Shown here: positions 23,620-28,891 of the stretch, piece after piece
How positions within the stretch are numbered: the first letter of the stretch is position 1
How the letters are laid out: each line of letters opens with the position of its first letter
Source: a virus
Virus record (IMG/VR): IMGVR_UViG_3300031951_000795
Coordinates: 1 to 31,381 of that record
DNA length: 31,381 bases
Direction: 5' to 3' (one strand)
Notes under the pieces: generated by a model
Seen by the model: the letters and a program-made list of their open reading frames with translations, nothing else
Database searches by the model: none
What the model was told of the DNA's origin: nothing
Made by a program: the position numbers and the translations under genes

Positions 23620-23781
23620 TCACTCTAGCTTTTTGAAGAACTCGTCAAGTTTCTTGGCGAGTTCTTCTTTTTCTTTCAGTTTCTTGTTATATTCTTTTCC
23701 ACTGTCTTGACCATCAGTTTCCATTCGCCCAAGCCTGTACATTACATGACCGTATTGATAGACGGTTTCTTCAAAGTCCAT
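23620..23781 (-). CDS. small early protein, unknown (53 aa)
   Basis: MDFEETVYQYGHVMYRLGRM followed by a Lys/Glu-rich amphipathic helix. The chosen ATG overlaps the preceding stop by 11 bases; a longer frame starts at 23835. No family recognised. Last gene of the 24440-23620 operon. Its 3' codons also contain the terminator of the opposite strand. Confidence 0.65.
   Translation of the reverse strand: MDFEETVYQYGHVMYRLGRMETDGQDSGKEYNKKLKEKEELAKKLDEFFKKLE
23635..23672 (+). terminator. intrinsic terminator for the 21875-23613 cluster, inside a convergent gene
   Basis: GAAGAACTCG and CGAGTTCTTC form a 10-bp stem, extended by a T-G pair and CAAG/CTTG around a TTT loop (15 pairs in all), and followed by TTTTT on the plus strand. 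The hairpin lies within coding sequence of the 53-aa minus-strand gene. Confidence 0.8.
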
Positions 23782-24115
23782 CAATTGGATTATCTTTCCG
23801 CCAATCAAGATTGGCATAATAATCAAGACGATCAATGTCTTCCTTCAAGGTAGCAAAACAAACACGTAGTTGATCCTGAATTCTGTACATTCTTTTTCTT
23901 GCCTTGGAATTCAAATCTCTTGACTTTTCATCTTTCATAGTGGAAAGGTAGCCACAATACTCGGCATACAGAGCAAGATCATCAATCAACATGGTGTATG
24001 GCTTATGCTGCAATTCCGTTGCGAATGATTCATCGGACTCATCCATTGGGATGACATCCCAGCGATCAAAACTAAAAGGAACGGTTTTTGTAATTTTCAC
24101 TTTTTTCTTTGGCAT
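23771..24115 (-). CDS. early protein, unknown (114 aa)
   Basis: No family recognised. Basic N-terminus (MPKKKVKITKTV), an acidic stretch (PMDESDESFATE), then a helical region with charged residues and two cysteines. The start is one base after the upstream stop; longer in-frame options overlap that gene. Middle gene of the three-gene early minus operon. Confidence 0.72.
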   Translation of the reverse strand: MPKKKVKITKTVPFSFDRWDVIPMDESDESFATELQHKPYTMLIDDLALYAEYCGYLSTMKDEKSRDLNSKARKRMYRIQDQLRVCFATLKEDIDRLDYYANLDWRKDNPIDGL

Positions 24116-24116
24116 T

Positions 24117-24440
24117 TTAATTCTCCATTGCTTTGAAGGTTTCAAGTTCAATTTTTAATTCATTATTTTCTTCAATTAATTCTTCAATTTGTTTTTTTAG
24201 TTCCTCAATCTGTCTATCTTTGTGCGCCTTCATATCCTTAAAATCTTTTGCCAATTGTTCATGGTATCCATCAAGAGACTTTCTTGATTTATACATATTT
24301 GGATTGTAGGTTAGTTTTCCATCATGAGTTTGCAATTGATATGGATCATATTCAATTTTTATTTCTTTTGGATTTTGAACTAAATGTTCGACAACATATT
24401 CAATATCTTCGGCTGAAAGATTAAATTCATCTTCATTCAT
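24117..24440 (-). CDS. early protein with C-terminal coiled coil (107 aa)
   Basis: The start is placed at ATG 24440 because a sigma70 promoter ends exactly six bases upstream. The in-frame ATG at 24458 has GGGAA before it but would lie upstream of the transcript. The N-terminal 60 residues are acidic and globular (NEDEFNLSAEDIEYVVEHL). From about residue 60 there is a clear coiled coil (RQIEELKKQIEELIEENN). No family recognised. Confidence 0.75.
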   Translation of the reverse strand: MNEDEFNLSAEDIEYVVEHLVQNPKEIKIEYDPYQLQTHDGKLTYNPNMYKSRKSLDGYHEQLAKDFKDMKAHKDRQIEELKKQIEELIEENNELKIELETFKAMEN

Positions 24441-24446
24441 GATGAC

Positions 24447-24474
24447 AATATAACTCATATTTCCCACATGTCAA
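24447..24474 (-). promoter_or_regulatory. sigma70 promoter of the 24440-23620 operon
   Basis: TTGACA (24474-24469), 16 bp, TATATT (24452-24447), 6 bp, ATG 24440. Same geometry as the promoters at 19002 and 30106. Confidence 0.8.
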
Positions 24475-24477
24475 ATC

Positions 24478-24505
24478 TTGACTCCATGTAATTTGGTTAT
24501 ATATT
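24478..24505 (+). promoter_or_regulatory. sigma70 promoter of the tRNA cluster
   Basis: TTGACT (24478-24483), 16 bp, TATATT (24500-24505). Start at about 24512 is two bases before tRNA-Gly. The -35 is divergent from that at 24469-24474, three bases apart, forming the palindrome GTCAA-ATC-TTGAC. Confidence 0.75.
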
Positions 24506-24513
24506 GATGATGT

Positions 24514-24585
24514 GCGGGTGTAACTCAGTGGTAGAGTGCTAGCCTTCCAAGCTTGCTGTCGAGGGTTCAAATCCCTTCACCCGCT
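24514..24585 (+). tRNA. trnG: tRNA-Gly (TCC)
   Basis: Acceptor GCGGGTG pairs with CACCCGC; the anticodon loop CTTCCAA gives anticodon TCC; the T-arm is GAGGG-TTCAAAT-CCCTT with a terminal G-T. The anticodon stem CTAGC/GCTTG has one T-T mismatch. No encoded CCA. First RNA of the cluster. Confidence 0.95.
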
Positions 24586-24601
24586 TTGACAATTGCATAA
24601 T

Positions 24602-24746
24602 GCACGCTGTTTGTGTAGACAAACTAGGACTACTTGGCTGGCCAGCAGGAGTCTGACAAGAGATTGTAGAGAGGTCCATCAGGGTAAGAGAAGGCCGTAG
24701 CCTTCACCTCTCCTTTATCGAATGGGTTCAAGTCCCTCAGCGTGCT
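24602..24746 (+). ncRNA. unclassified structured RNA with tRNA-like ends
   Basis: The ends pair perfectly over 8 bp (GCACGCTG, 24602-24609, with CAGCGTGC, 24738-24745), and a T-arm-like GGG-TTCAAGT-CCC precedes the 3' strand, as in a tRNA. The interior is too long and has no normal D- or anticodon arm. It shows hairpins GTTTGT-GTAG-ACAAAC (24609-24624) and ACAA-GAGA-TTGT, and a nested pair, GAGAGGT/ACCTCTC (24669-24675 with 24706-24712) enclosing GAAGGC-CGTA-GCCTTC. Placed between tRNA-Gly and tRNA-Thr on one transcript. It could be an interrupted tRNA, a tRNA-derived RNA or a novel RNA. I cannot assign a class. Confidence 0.6.
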
Positions 24747-24749
24747 CTT

Positions 24750-24821
24750 GCCACCTTAGCTCAACGGTAGAGCCTTGCTTTTGTAAAGCAGAGGTTGCGG
24801 GTTCGAATCCCACAGGTGGCT
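24750..24821 (+). tRNA. trnT: tRNA-Thr (TGT)
   Basis: Acceptor GCCACCT/AGGTGGC, D-arm GCTC-AACGGTA-GAGC, anticodon stem TTGCT/AGCAG around TTTGTAA (anticodon TGT), T-arm TGCGG-GTTCGAA-TCCCA region intact. No encoded CCA. Confidence 0.96.
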
Positions 24822-24826
24822 TTCTA

Positions 24827-24908
24827 GCGAGTATACTCAAGCGGTCAACGAGGTCTGACTGTAAATCAGATGGCTACGCCTACGGGAGTTCGAATCTCTC
24901 TGCTCGCA
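24827..24908 (+). tRNA. trnY: tRNA-Tyr (GTA)
   Basis: Class II tRNA with a long variable arm. Acceptor GCGAGTA/TGCTCGC, anticodon stem TCTGA/TCAGA around CTGTAAA (anticodon GTA), variable arm TGGCTACGCCTA, T-arm GGGAG-TTCGAAT-CTCTC. No encoded CCA. Confidence 0.96.
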
Positions 24909-24962
24909 TTCATGCACAACATCAACATCAATCATTTTTATTGTTATTTGAGAAAAGAGCAC

Positions 24963-25529
24963 ATGTACCAACACGAAAATCATGTTGGCGAATTCGACAA
25001 GGTGCTTGTATTTGGTGCCCAGTCTTGTTTTGGTTATGCCATGACTTTTCATGTGATGACTGACTATGGCATAGTTCGCAGCAGAGTTCCAATACACATG
25101 CTTTGTTGGAAGCCAGATGCTCCCCAGATGCCTTTGGACTATTTGCAGTTATGGGATTGCTTCCATGAAAATGTATCTGTAGTAAAATACGATGCATTAT
25201 TTGACTGTCGGGCAAAAGTCGTAATGAAGGATAAGTCCGAGCATTGGGGTGATTACATAATGACTTTTGATTGGTACAGAAATGCATATTCCAACGAACC
25301 AAGCCAATACAAATGTTTACACATGATTGCCTTGGACAATGGAAATTATTCTTTGCAGCCAAACAACAGAATTTTTTGGAAGAATATGTCTTTCGTTACG
25401 AAGCCATTTCCAGAAAAACCAGATTTCAAAGTTGATAACAAGTCTTGGAAGTGCGAAGGAGAAAGCGATAGGTGGGTCATAGATGGTGATGATGACAATT
25501 ATTATTATGATATAAAATCCACTAAATAA
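24963..25529 (+). CDS. conserved phage protein, unknown (188 aa)
   Basis: The frame is open back into tRNA-Tyr. ATG 24963 is preferred because AGAAAAGAG lies about five bases upstream; ATG 24912 is an alternative. Residues about 10-45 (KVLVFGAQSCFGYAMTFHVM, then GIVRSRVPIHMLCWKP) and the later AKVVMKDKSEHWGDYIMTFDW resemble an uncharacterised phage protein family I have seen in marine T4-like genomes. The C-terminus is very acidic and Tyr-rich. It sits between tRNAs and the tmRNA, so cotranscription with the RNA cluster is likely. Function unknown. Confidence 0.75.
   Translation: MYQHENHVGEFDKVLVFGAQSCFGYAMTFHVMTDYGIVRSRVPIHMLCWKPDAPQMPLDYLQLWDCFHENVSVVKYDALFDCRAKVVMKDKSEHWGDYIMTFDWYRNAYSNEPSQYKCLHMIALDNGNYSLQPNNRIFWKNMSFVTKPFPEKPDFKVDNKSWKCEGESDRWVIDGDDDNYYYDIKSTK
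25522..25528 (+). promoter_or_regulatory. late promoter CTAAATA before the tmRNA
   Basis: Late motif overlapping the stop of the preceding gene. The predicted start at about 25534 is just upstream of the tmRNA acceptor piece. Confidence 0.6.
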
Positions 25530-25533
25530 ATTT

Positions 25534-25850
25534 GGCATTGATGATAACGGATTGAAATGCGAACAGCACAGGGGTTCGACTCCCCTCGGCTCCATTCGGT
25601 TAGCGGCTTGGTAAGAACAAGCGGAGTTGAGAAGACTCGCACTTGCGTAAAACGGTCTACTGCGAATTGACCGACAAAGCAAGAAAGAGGGTGAAAATCC
25701 TTCCTAACCACTTTACGGGGCTGAACAGGTTTCGACTGGCGCAGAGTAATGAAGAAGGAGATGCCCGACACGGGTAACAAGTGTCGTAAATAAACAGTTG
25801 CAACAACAAAAGCCGCACCAATGCGGATGGCTGCTTAAAGCAGTGGGGTT
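25534..25850 (+). ncRNA. ssrA: tmRNA, circularly permuted two-piece type
   Basis: The acceptor half comes first: T-arm AGGGG-TTCGACT-CCCCT (25570-25586) and acceptor 3' strand CGGCTCC plus A (25587-25594). After a spacer of about 120 bases comes the coding half, starting GGGGCTG (25717-25723) and GGTTTCGACT. GGGGCTG pairs with CGGCTCC and places G3-U70, the alanyl-tRNA-synthetase identity pair. P2 pairs CTG...CGCA (25736-25743) with TGCG...CAG (25558-25566). PK1 is an H-type pseudoknot: GCCC/GGGT and GACAC/GTGTC (25763-25785). The tag reading frame is 25800-25838, with its stop in the loop of CTGCT-TAA-AGCAG. CCA is not encoded. It would rescue stalled ribosomes during infection. A terminator follows. 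Confidence 0.92.
25800..25838 (+). other. tmRNA tag reading frame (ATTKAAPMRMAA)
   Basis: By alignment with the usual upstream context (AACAGTT then GCA), the resume codon is GCA 25800. The 12-residue tag ends in Met-Ala-Ala and TAA 25836. The hydrophobic-Ala-Ala end is the type recognised by ClpXP and related proteases. The resume codon is inferred, not measured. Confidence 0.8.
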
Positions 25851-25851
25851 T

Positions 25852-25886
25852 CCCGGTTTTCCCGCATCTGAAAAACCGGGTTTTTT
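25852..25886 (+). terminator. intrinsic terminator of the tmRNA
   Basis: CCCGGTTTT (25852-25860) and AAAACCGGG (25872-25880) form a 9-bp stem with an 11-base loop, followed by six Ts. The loop CCGCAT can also pair with ATGCGG in the tag (25821-25826). Confidence 0.9.
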
Positions 25887-25891
25887 ATTGG

Positions 25892-25899
25892 CATAAATA
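25892..25899 (+). promoter_or_regulatory. late promoter CATAAATA (gp14)
   Basis: Late-type motif, 11 bases before ATG 25911. The predicted leader is about five bases, without a Shine-Dalgarno. Confidence 0.7.
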
Positions 25900-25910
25900 A
25901 TTTTAGCACA

Positions 25911-26570
25911 ATGGCCTTAAACCCTTATTTTAACAATTATGCTGGCGAACAGAATCTGGTAGAAGATATAACAGTGGAAGTTATAAAAGCCACAGGCACA
26001 AATTGCGTTTATGTGCCAAGGGAATATCTGAATATTGACAAAGTTTTTGGTGAAGATCCTGGTACAAAATTTAAAGATTCTTATACAATTGAAATGTATC
26101 TTTTGAGCTATAAAGGATTTGATGGCACAGATATAATCAGTCAATTTGGAATGGAAATAAGAGACAAAGTCGTGTTGGTGATGGCTAGAAAAAGATTCAA
26201 GGAAGAAGTAACTAACATAAATTCCTCGATAACAAGACCAAGAGAAGGAGATCTAATCTATTTTCCATTGGCAAATTCATTATTTGAAATAAATTTTGTA
26301 GAACATGAAAATCCATTCTATCCTCTTGGAAAACTTTATTCCTATACAATAACTGCAGAACTATTCACATACAGTTATGAAAAGATGAATACCAAAAACA
26401 CAGCAATTGATTCTGTATACAATACCACTAAGGGTGCCTGTGCAGCGAACATTATTCCAATGAACAACATGCTCGGCACCACAGCGGGCATAAATGATGT
26501 TTTAGAAGACGAGTCATCCTTGTATGATTTCAATGCAAATAATCCAGGGGCAACCTGTGCCCCTGCCTAA
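25911..26570 (+). CDS. 14: neck protein, T4 gp14-like
   Basis: The opening ALNPYFNNYAGEQNLVED and the blocks YVPREYLNIDKVFGEDP, FGMEIRDKVVLVMARKRF, RPREGDLIYFPL and LFEINFVEHENPFYPLG are typical of gp14 from T4-like cyanophages. gp14 joins gp13 on the portal after DNA packaging to form the neck to which tails attach. The 219-residue length is slightly short compared with T4 gp14, with a low-similarity C-terminus. It has its own late promoter following the tmRNA terminator. This is the clearest virion morphogenesis gene in the window. Confidence 0.93.
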   Translation: MALNPYFNNYAGEQNLVEDITVEVIKATGTNCVYVPREYLNIDKVFGEDPGTKFKDSYTIEMYLLSYKGFDGTDIISQFGMEIRDKVVLVMARKRFKEEVTNINSSITRPREGDLIYFPLANSLFEINFVEHENPFYPLGKLYSYTITAELFTYSYEKMNTKNTAIDSVYNTTKGACAANIIPMNNMLGTTAGINDVLEDESSLYDFNANNPGATCAPA

Positions 26571-26573
26571 ATA
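26567..26573 (+). promoter_or_regulatory. late promoter CTAAATA
   Basis: The motif includes the stop of the gp14 gene. ATG 26579 lies five bases on, but the better start at 26606 has AAGGA, giving a leader of about 27 bases. Confidence 0.7.
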
Positions 26574-26605
26574 ATTTTATGATAAAGAAACAAGGAAACA
26601 AAAAT

Positions 26606-27154
26606 ATGAAAAACGAAGAACACTATTACAAAATACGTTGCGCTCAATTGAATGAAATCAGAAAAAAATTGATCGCTGAAATAAGTGCACTCAATGAAGA
26701 TTTGGCAGCACAAGGAATGTCTCAGGGATTACAAGCCCCTTCTTCCAATCAAACTAAAGCAGGAAAACAAAAGGTATCGCCAAAACAGGCAATAAAATCG
26801 CCTGTAAAAATGCAACACGGTCTTGCACACACAGGATCGGCTGCACAAGCACAAGAAGACATTTTAAATACGTATTCAGATAACCCGAATACAGAAGAAC
26901 AAGAACAGCCAAAAGACGCATCCTGGCAATCTGTAAATTCTGCTGTCGGAAACTACATGACTCAACAAGTTGCTAAACTTGCACAAGCACAGCAAATGGT
27001 GAAGGAAGAGTCAGAGTCAAACAAGAGAGAACTTGCCCGTATCAATGCAGATCGCAAGGCCGAAGGAAAACCACCTTTCAGAACTTTGGATGCTGCACTT
27101 TCATACTATGAAAAAGAAGACGAAAGAGCAAGAAAAAAGAAACTCCAAGGCTGA
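26606..27154 (+). CDS. late protein with N-terminal coiled-coil module (182 aa)
   Basis: ATG 26606 is preferred: it has AAGGA ten bases upstream, and the resulting N-terminus (HYYKIRCAQLNEIRKKLIAE, then ALNEDL) aligns with that of the 257-aa protein at 22840. A leaderless start at 26579 would add nine residues. Residues 40-130 are Gln/Ser/Lys-rich and low-complexity; the C-terminus is basic and helical. No membrane segment or recognised domain. It is followed after five bases by the nucleotidyltransferase gene, so both share the late promoter. Confidence 0.78.
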   Translation: MKNEEHYYKIRCAQLNEIRKKLIAEISALNEDLAAQGMSQGLQAPSSNQTKAGKQKVSPKQAIKSPVKMQHGLAHTGSAAQAQEDILNTYSDNPNTEEQEQPKDASWQSVNSAVGNYMTQQVAKLAQAQQMVKEESESNKRELARINADRKAEGKPPFRTLDAALSYYEKEDERARKKKLQG

Positions 27155-27159
27155 TTTGT

Positions 27160-27882
27160 ATGAAGACTTTCGGTGAATTCATCAATGAATCCTCGGATCT
27201 GACTCTCAGATACCACGATCAATTGAATTCAAAGTTGTGGCAAGGCGATAAACTAAAACCAGAAGTCCGTGAAAAGTTGATTGAAATAGGAAATGCGTGG
27301 GCAGAATTCTCAAACATTCCACAAGAAGCGATAAAGGATATGATTCTTGTGGGTGGTAATGCAAATTTTAATTATACAGATTTTTCTGACATAGATCTTC
27401 ATTTGCTTGTTGACAAGGATGACATGCCAGATTGCCCGGATCTTCTCGATGATTATCTGAAAGACAAAAAGCAACTGTGGTCATTGTCGCATGACATTTC
27501 GATTTATGGGCACGATGTTGAACTGTATGCCCAGGATGTCAATGCTGAGTTCCCTGCCAACCAAGGGGTTTACAGCCTCACACAGGACAATTGGATGGTC
27601 CCACCAACACGACAAGAAGTGAATCTAGATGATTCAAACTTGATAAGAAAAATTGAAGATTACGTAAATAAAATAAATGGATTGATTGATTCTAATGCCG
27701 ATGACGAGTCATTTAAAAAATTGAAGAAAAAGTTTTCAGATATGAGAAAAGCCGGAATTAAACAGGCCGGGGAATTTTCACAAGAAAATTTGATATTCAA
27801 AGAACTCAGAAATAAGGGCTATTTGGATCGTATGAATCAATACATTAAATCCAAAGAAGATGAAAAATTGAGTTTAAAATAA
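27160..27882 (+). CDS. nucleotidyltransferase with capsid-targeting-like N-terminus (240 aa)
   Basis: Residues 62-84 (ILVGGNANFNYTDFSDIDLH) contain the polymerase-beta-type nucleotidyltransferase signature: Gly65-Gly66 followed by Asp77-x-Asp79, with Glu121 (VELYAQD) as the probable third metal ligand. The family transfers NMP groups to nucleic acids, proteins or small molecules; the substrate cannot be told here. The N-terminus MKTFGEFINESS closely matches T4 capsid-targeting sequences (MKTYQEFIxEA) with I-N-E before Ser, the site type cut by the prohead protease. This suggests the enzyme is packaged and injected, as T4 Alt is. Transcribed with the preceding late gene. Confidence 0.85.
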   Translation: MKTFGEFINESSDLTLRYHDQLNSKLWQGDKLKPEVREKLIEIGNAWAEFSNIPQEAIKDMILVGGNANFNYTDFSDIDLHLLVDKDDMPDCPDLLDDYLKDKKQLWSLSHDISIYGHDVELYAQDVNAEFPANQGVYSLTQDNWMVPPTRQEVNLDDSNLIRKIEDYVNKINGLIDSNADDESFKKLKKKFSDMRKAGIKQAGEFSQENLIFKELRNKGYLDRMNQYIKSKEDEKLSLK

Positions 27883-27883
27883 A

Positions 27884-27890
27884 CTAAATA
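27884..27890 (+). promoter_or_regulatory. late promoter CTAAATA
   Basis: Late motif just after the nucleotidyltransferase stop. The 18 bases to ATG 27909 include a TAGGA ribosome site, an example of a leadered late gene. Confidence 0.7.
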
Positions 27891-27908
27891 ATTTACATAG
27901 GAAACAAA

Positions 27909-28556
27909 ATGGATCCAGCATTTACAAAAATTCAACAATTACTTTATACTACGCAAATGTTAACTGAAGAATTAGAAATTGTTTATGGTATTTTAGACAA
28001 CTTGTTTGAAGAAGAAGATTATGATCTTCCAGCAGAAATTCTTGTGGAGAAAAAGAAGTGGATTCAAAAAGCCATCAAGAAAGAAGGGGCTCTTCGTAAA
28101 ACAACGAAGACCAAGGAAGGAAAAAAGATTCCTGTTTCAAAACTAAAGAAGGCTGCAGAAAAGGGTGGCAAAACAGGAAAGCGTGCTCGCCTTGCTCTCA
28201 CACTTAGAAAGTTGAATGAACAAGACGAAGGCGAGACAATGGATAGACCATGGGACACTTTCATTGGATTGGTAAGCAACGCAAAGAAAGAGTTTGTAAA
28301 AACACTTCCACCAGGAACCAAGTCAATCGGTGATGATGTTGTCAAAATGCTCGATGCATTTACCGCAGACCCATCTGAGAAGGGTGATAACGTCACAGAT
28401 GACCTGATTCAAAGGGGATTCCCAGCAGAAACGATTGCTCAGGCTGCTAAGATAAGAAGACAGGCAATTCAAAGTCAGCGCAGAAGTTCGCCAGATCCAT
28501 CATTCGGTGGAACATACAAGCCAAGAGGCGACCCAAACGCCTCACCCTTCGACTGA
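27909..28556 (+). CDS. late protein with conserved phage basic domain (215 aa)
   Basis: The N-terminal 45 residues are helical and acidic (IQQLLYTTQMLTEELEIVYG). Residues about 48-100 form a strongly conserved basic block: KKKWIQKAIKKEGALRKTTK, KIPVSKLKKAAEKGGKTGKR, ARLALTLRKL. I recognise this block from many phage proteins as a domain of unknown function (IKKPGALRK...GKRARLA). The C-terminal half is soluble with a Pro/Ser/Gly-rich tail. The late promoter with a Shine-Dalgarno indicates late expression. The 3' end overlaps the convergent GroES gene by 15 bases. Confidence 0.8.
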   Translation: MDPAFTKIQQLLYTTQMLTEELEIVYGILDNLFEEEDYDLPAEILVEKKKWIQKAIKKEGALRKTTKTKEGKKIPVSKLKKAAEKGGKTGKRARLALTLRKLNEQDEGETMDRPWDTFIGLVSNAKKEFVKTLPPGTKSIGDDVVKMLDAFTADPSEKGDNVTDDLIQRGFPAETIAQAAKIRRQAIQSQRRSSPDPSFGGTYKPRGDPNASPFD

Positions 28557-28817
28557 TTCACGCTCAACAAAAGAAACCCAGTCTTGGTGGACGATGTGAT
28601 TTCCATCCTTGCCGTCTTTGATCTTGGACACATCCCACCATATGACATCACCGACTTGAATGTCTTCGGTCAATTTATTTCCGATGGAAATCACTTTTGC
28701 AGGAATTATCTTTGAAGACGATTTCTCGTTGTATATGATGCCCGCTGATGTCGTCTTTTGACCACCAATCAAAGACTTTGCGAGAATCCACTTGCCAATA
28801 GGTTTCATTTGTTTCAT
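28542..28817 (-). CDS. groES: GroES-type co-chaperonin
   Basis: The 91-residue protein follows the GroES (Cpn10) layout: MKPIGKWILAKSLIGGQKTT, SAGIIYNEKSSSKIIPAKVI (mobile loop and conserved I-I-Y), SIGN, DIQVGDVIWWDVS, and a final HIVHQDWVSFVE. T4 encodes gp31 and other phages encode related co-chaperonins to help fold the major capsid protein with host GroEL. The start MKQMKPIG (28817) has AAGGA four bases upstream, and this lies inside the acceptor stem of tRNA-Gln; 28808 is an alternative. Last gene of the long minus operon. Confidence 0.87.
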   Translation of the reverse strand: MKQMKPIGKWILAKSLIGGQKTTSAGIIYNEKSSSKIIPAKVISIGNKLTEDIQVGDVIWWDVSKIKDGKDGNHIVHQDWVSFVERESVEG

Positions 28818-28820
28818 AAA

Positions 28821-28891
28821 TTCCTTCGCTAGGATTCGAACCTAGAAAGAGAGATCCAAAGTCTCCCGTGTTACCGTTACACCACGAAGGA
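28821..28891 (-). tRNA. trnQ: tRNA-Gln (TTG)
   Basis: Acceptor TCCTTCG/CGAAGGA, anticodon loop TTTGGAT with anticodon TTG, T-arm CTAGG-TTCGAAT-CCTAG. The 5' end overlaps the last 15 bases of the SpoU gene, and the 3' acceptor strand holds the Shine-Dalgarno for the GroES gene, whose ATG follows three bases later. Confidence 0.95.

Noticed and set aside
24669-24726. HDV-like (theta-type) ribozyme
   Set aside because: The 7-bp P1, adjoining hairpin and CGAATGGG are suggestive, but P2 is only four pairs, a 10-base gap separates P2 and P3, no P1.1 is apparent, and the predicted cleavage site does not abut a tRNA end.
25317-25780. Minus-strand reading frames across the tmRNA region
   Set aside because: They run antisense to structured RNA and to a supported plus-strand gene, have no promoter or ribosome site, and have no family features.
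28525-28543. GAGGCG/CGCCTC hairpin near the groES 3' end as a terminator
   Set aside because: Six-bp stem with only two Ts following on the minus strand and none on the plus strand.
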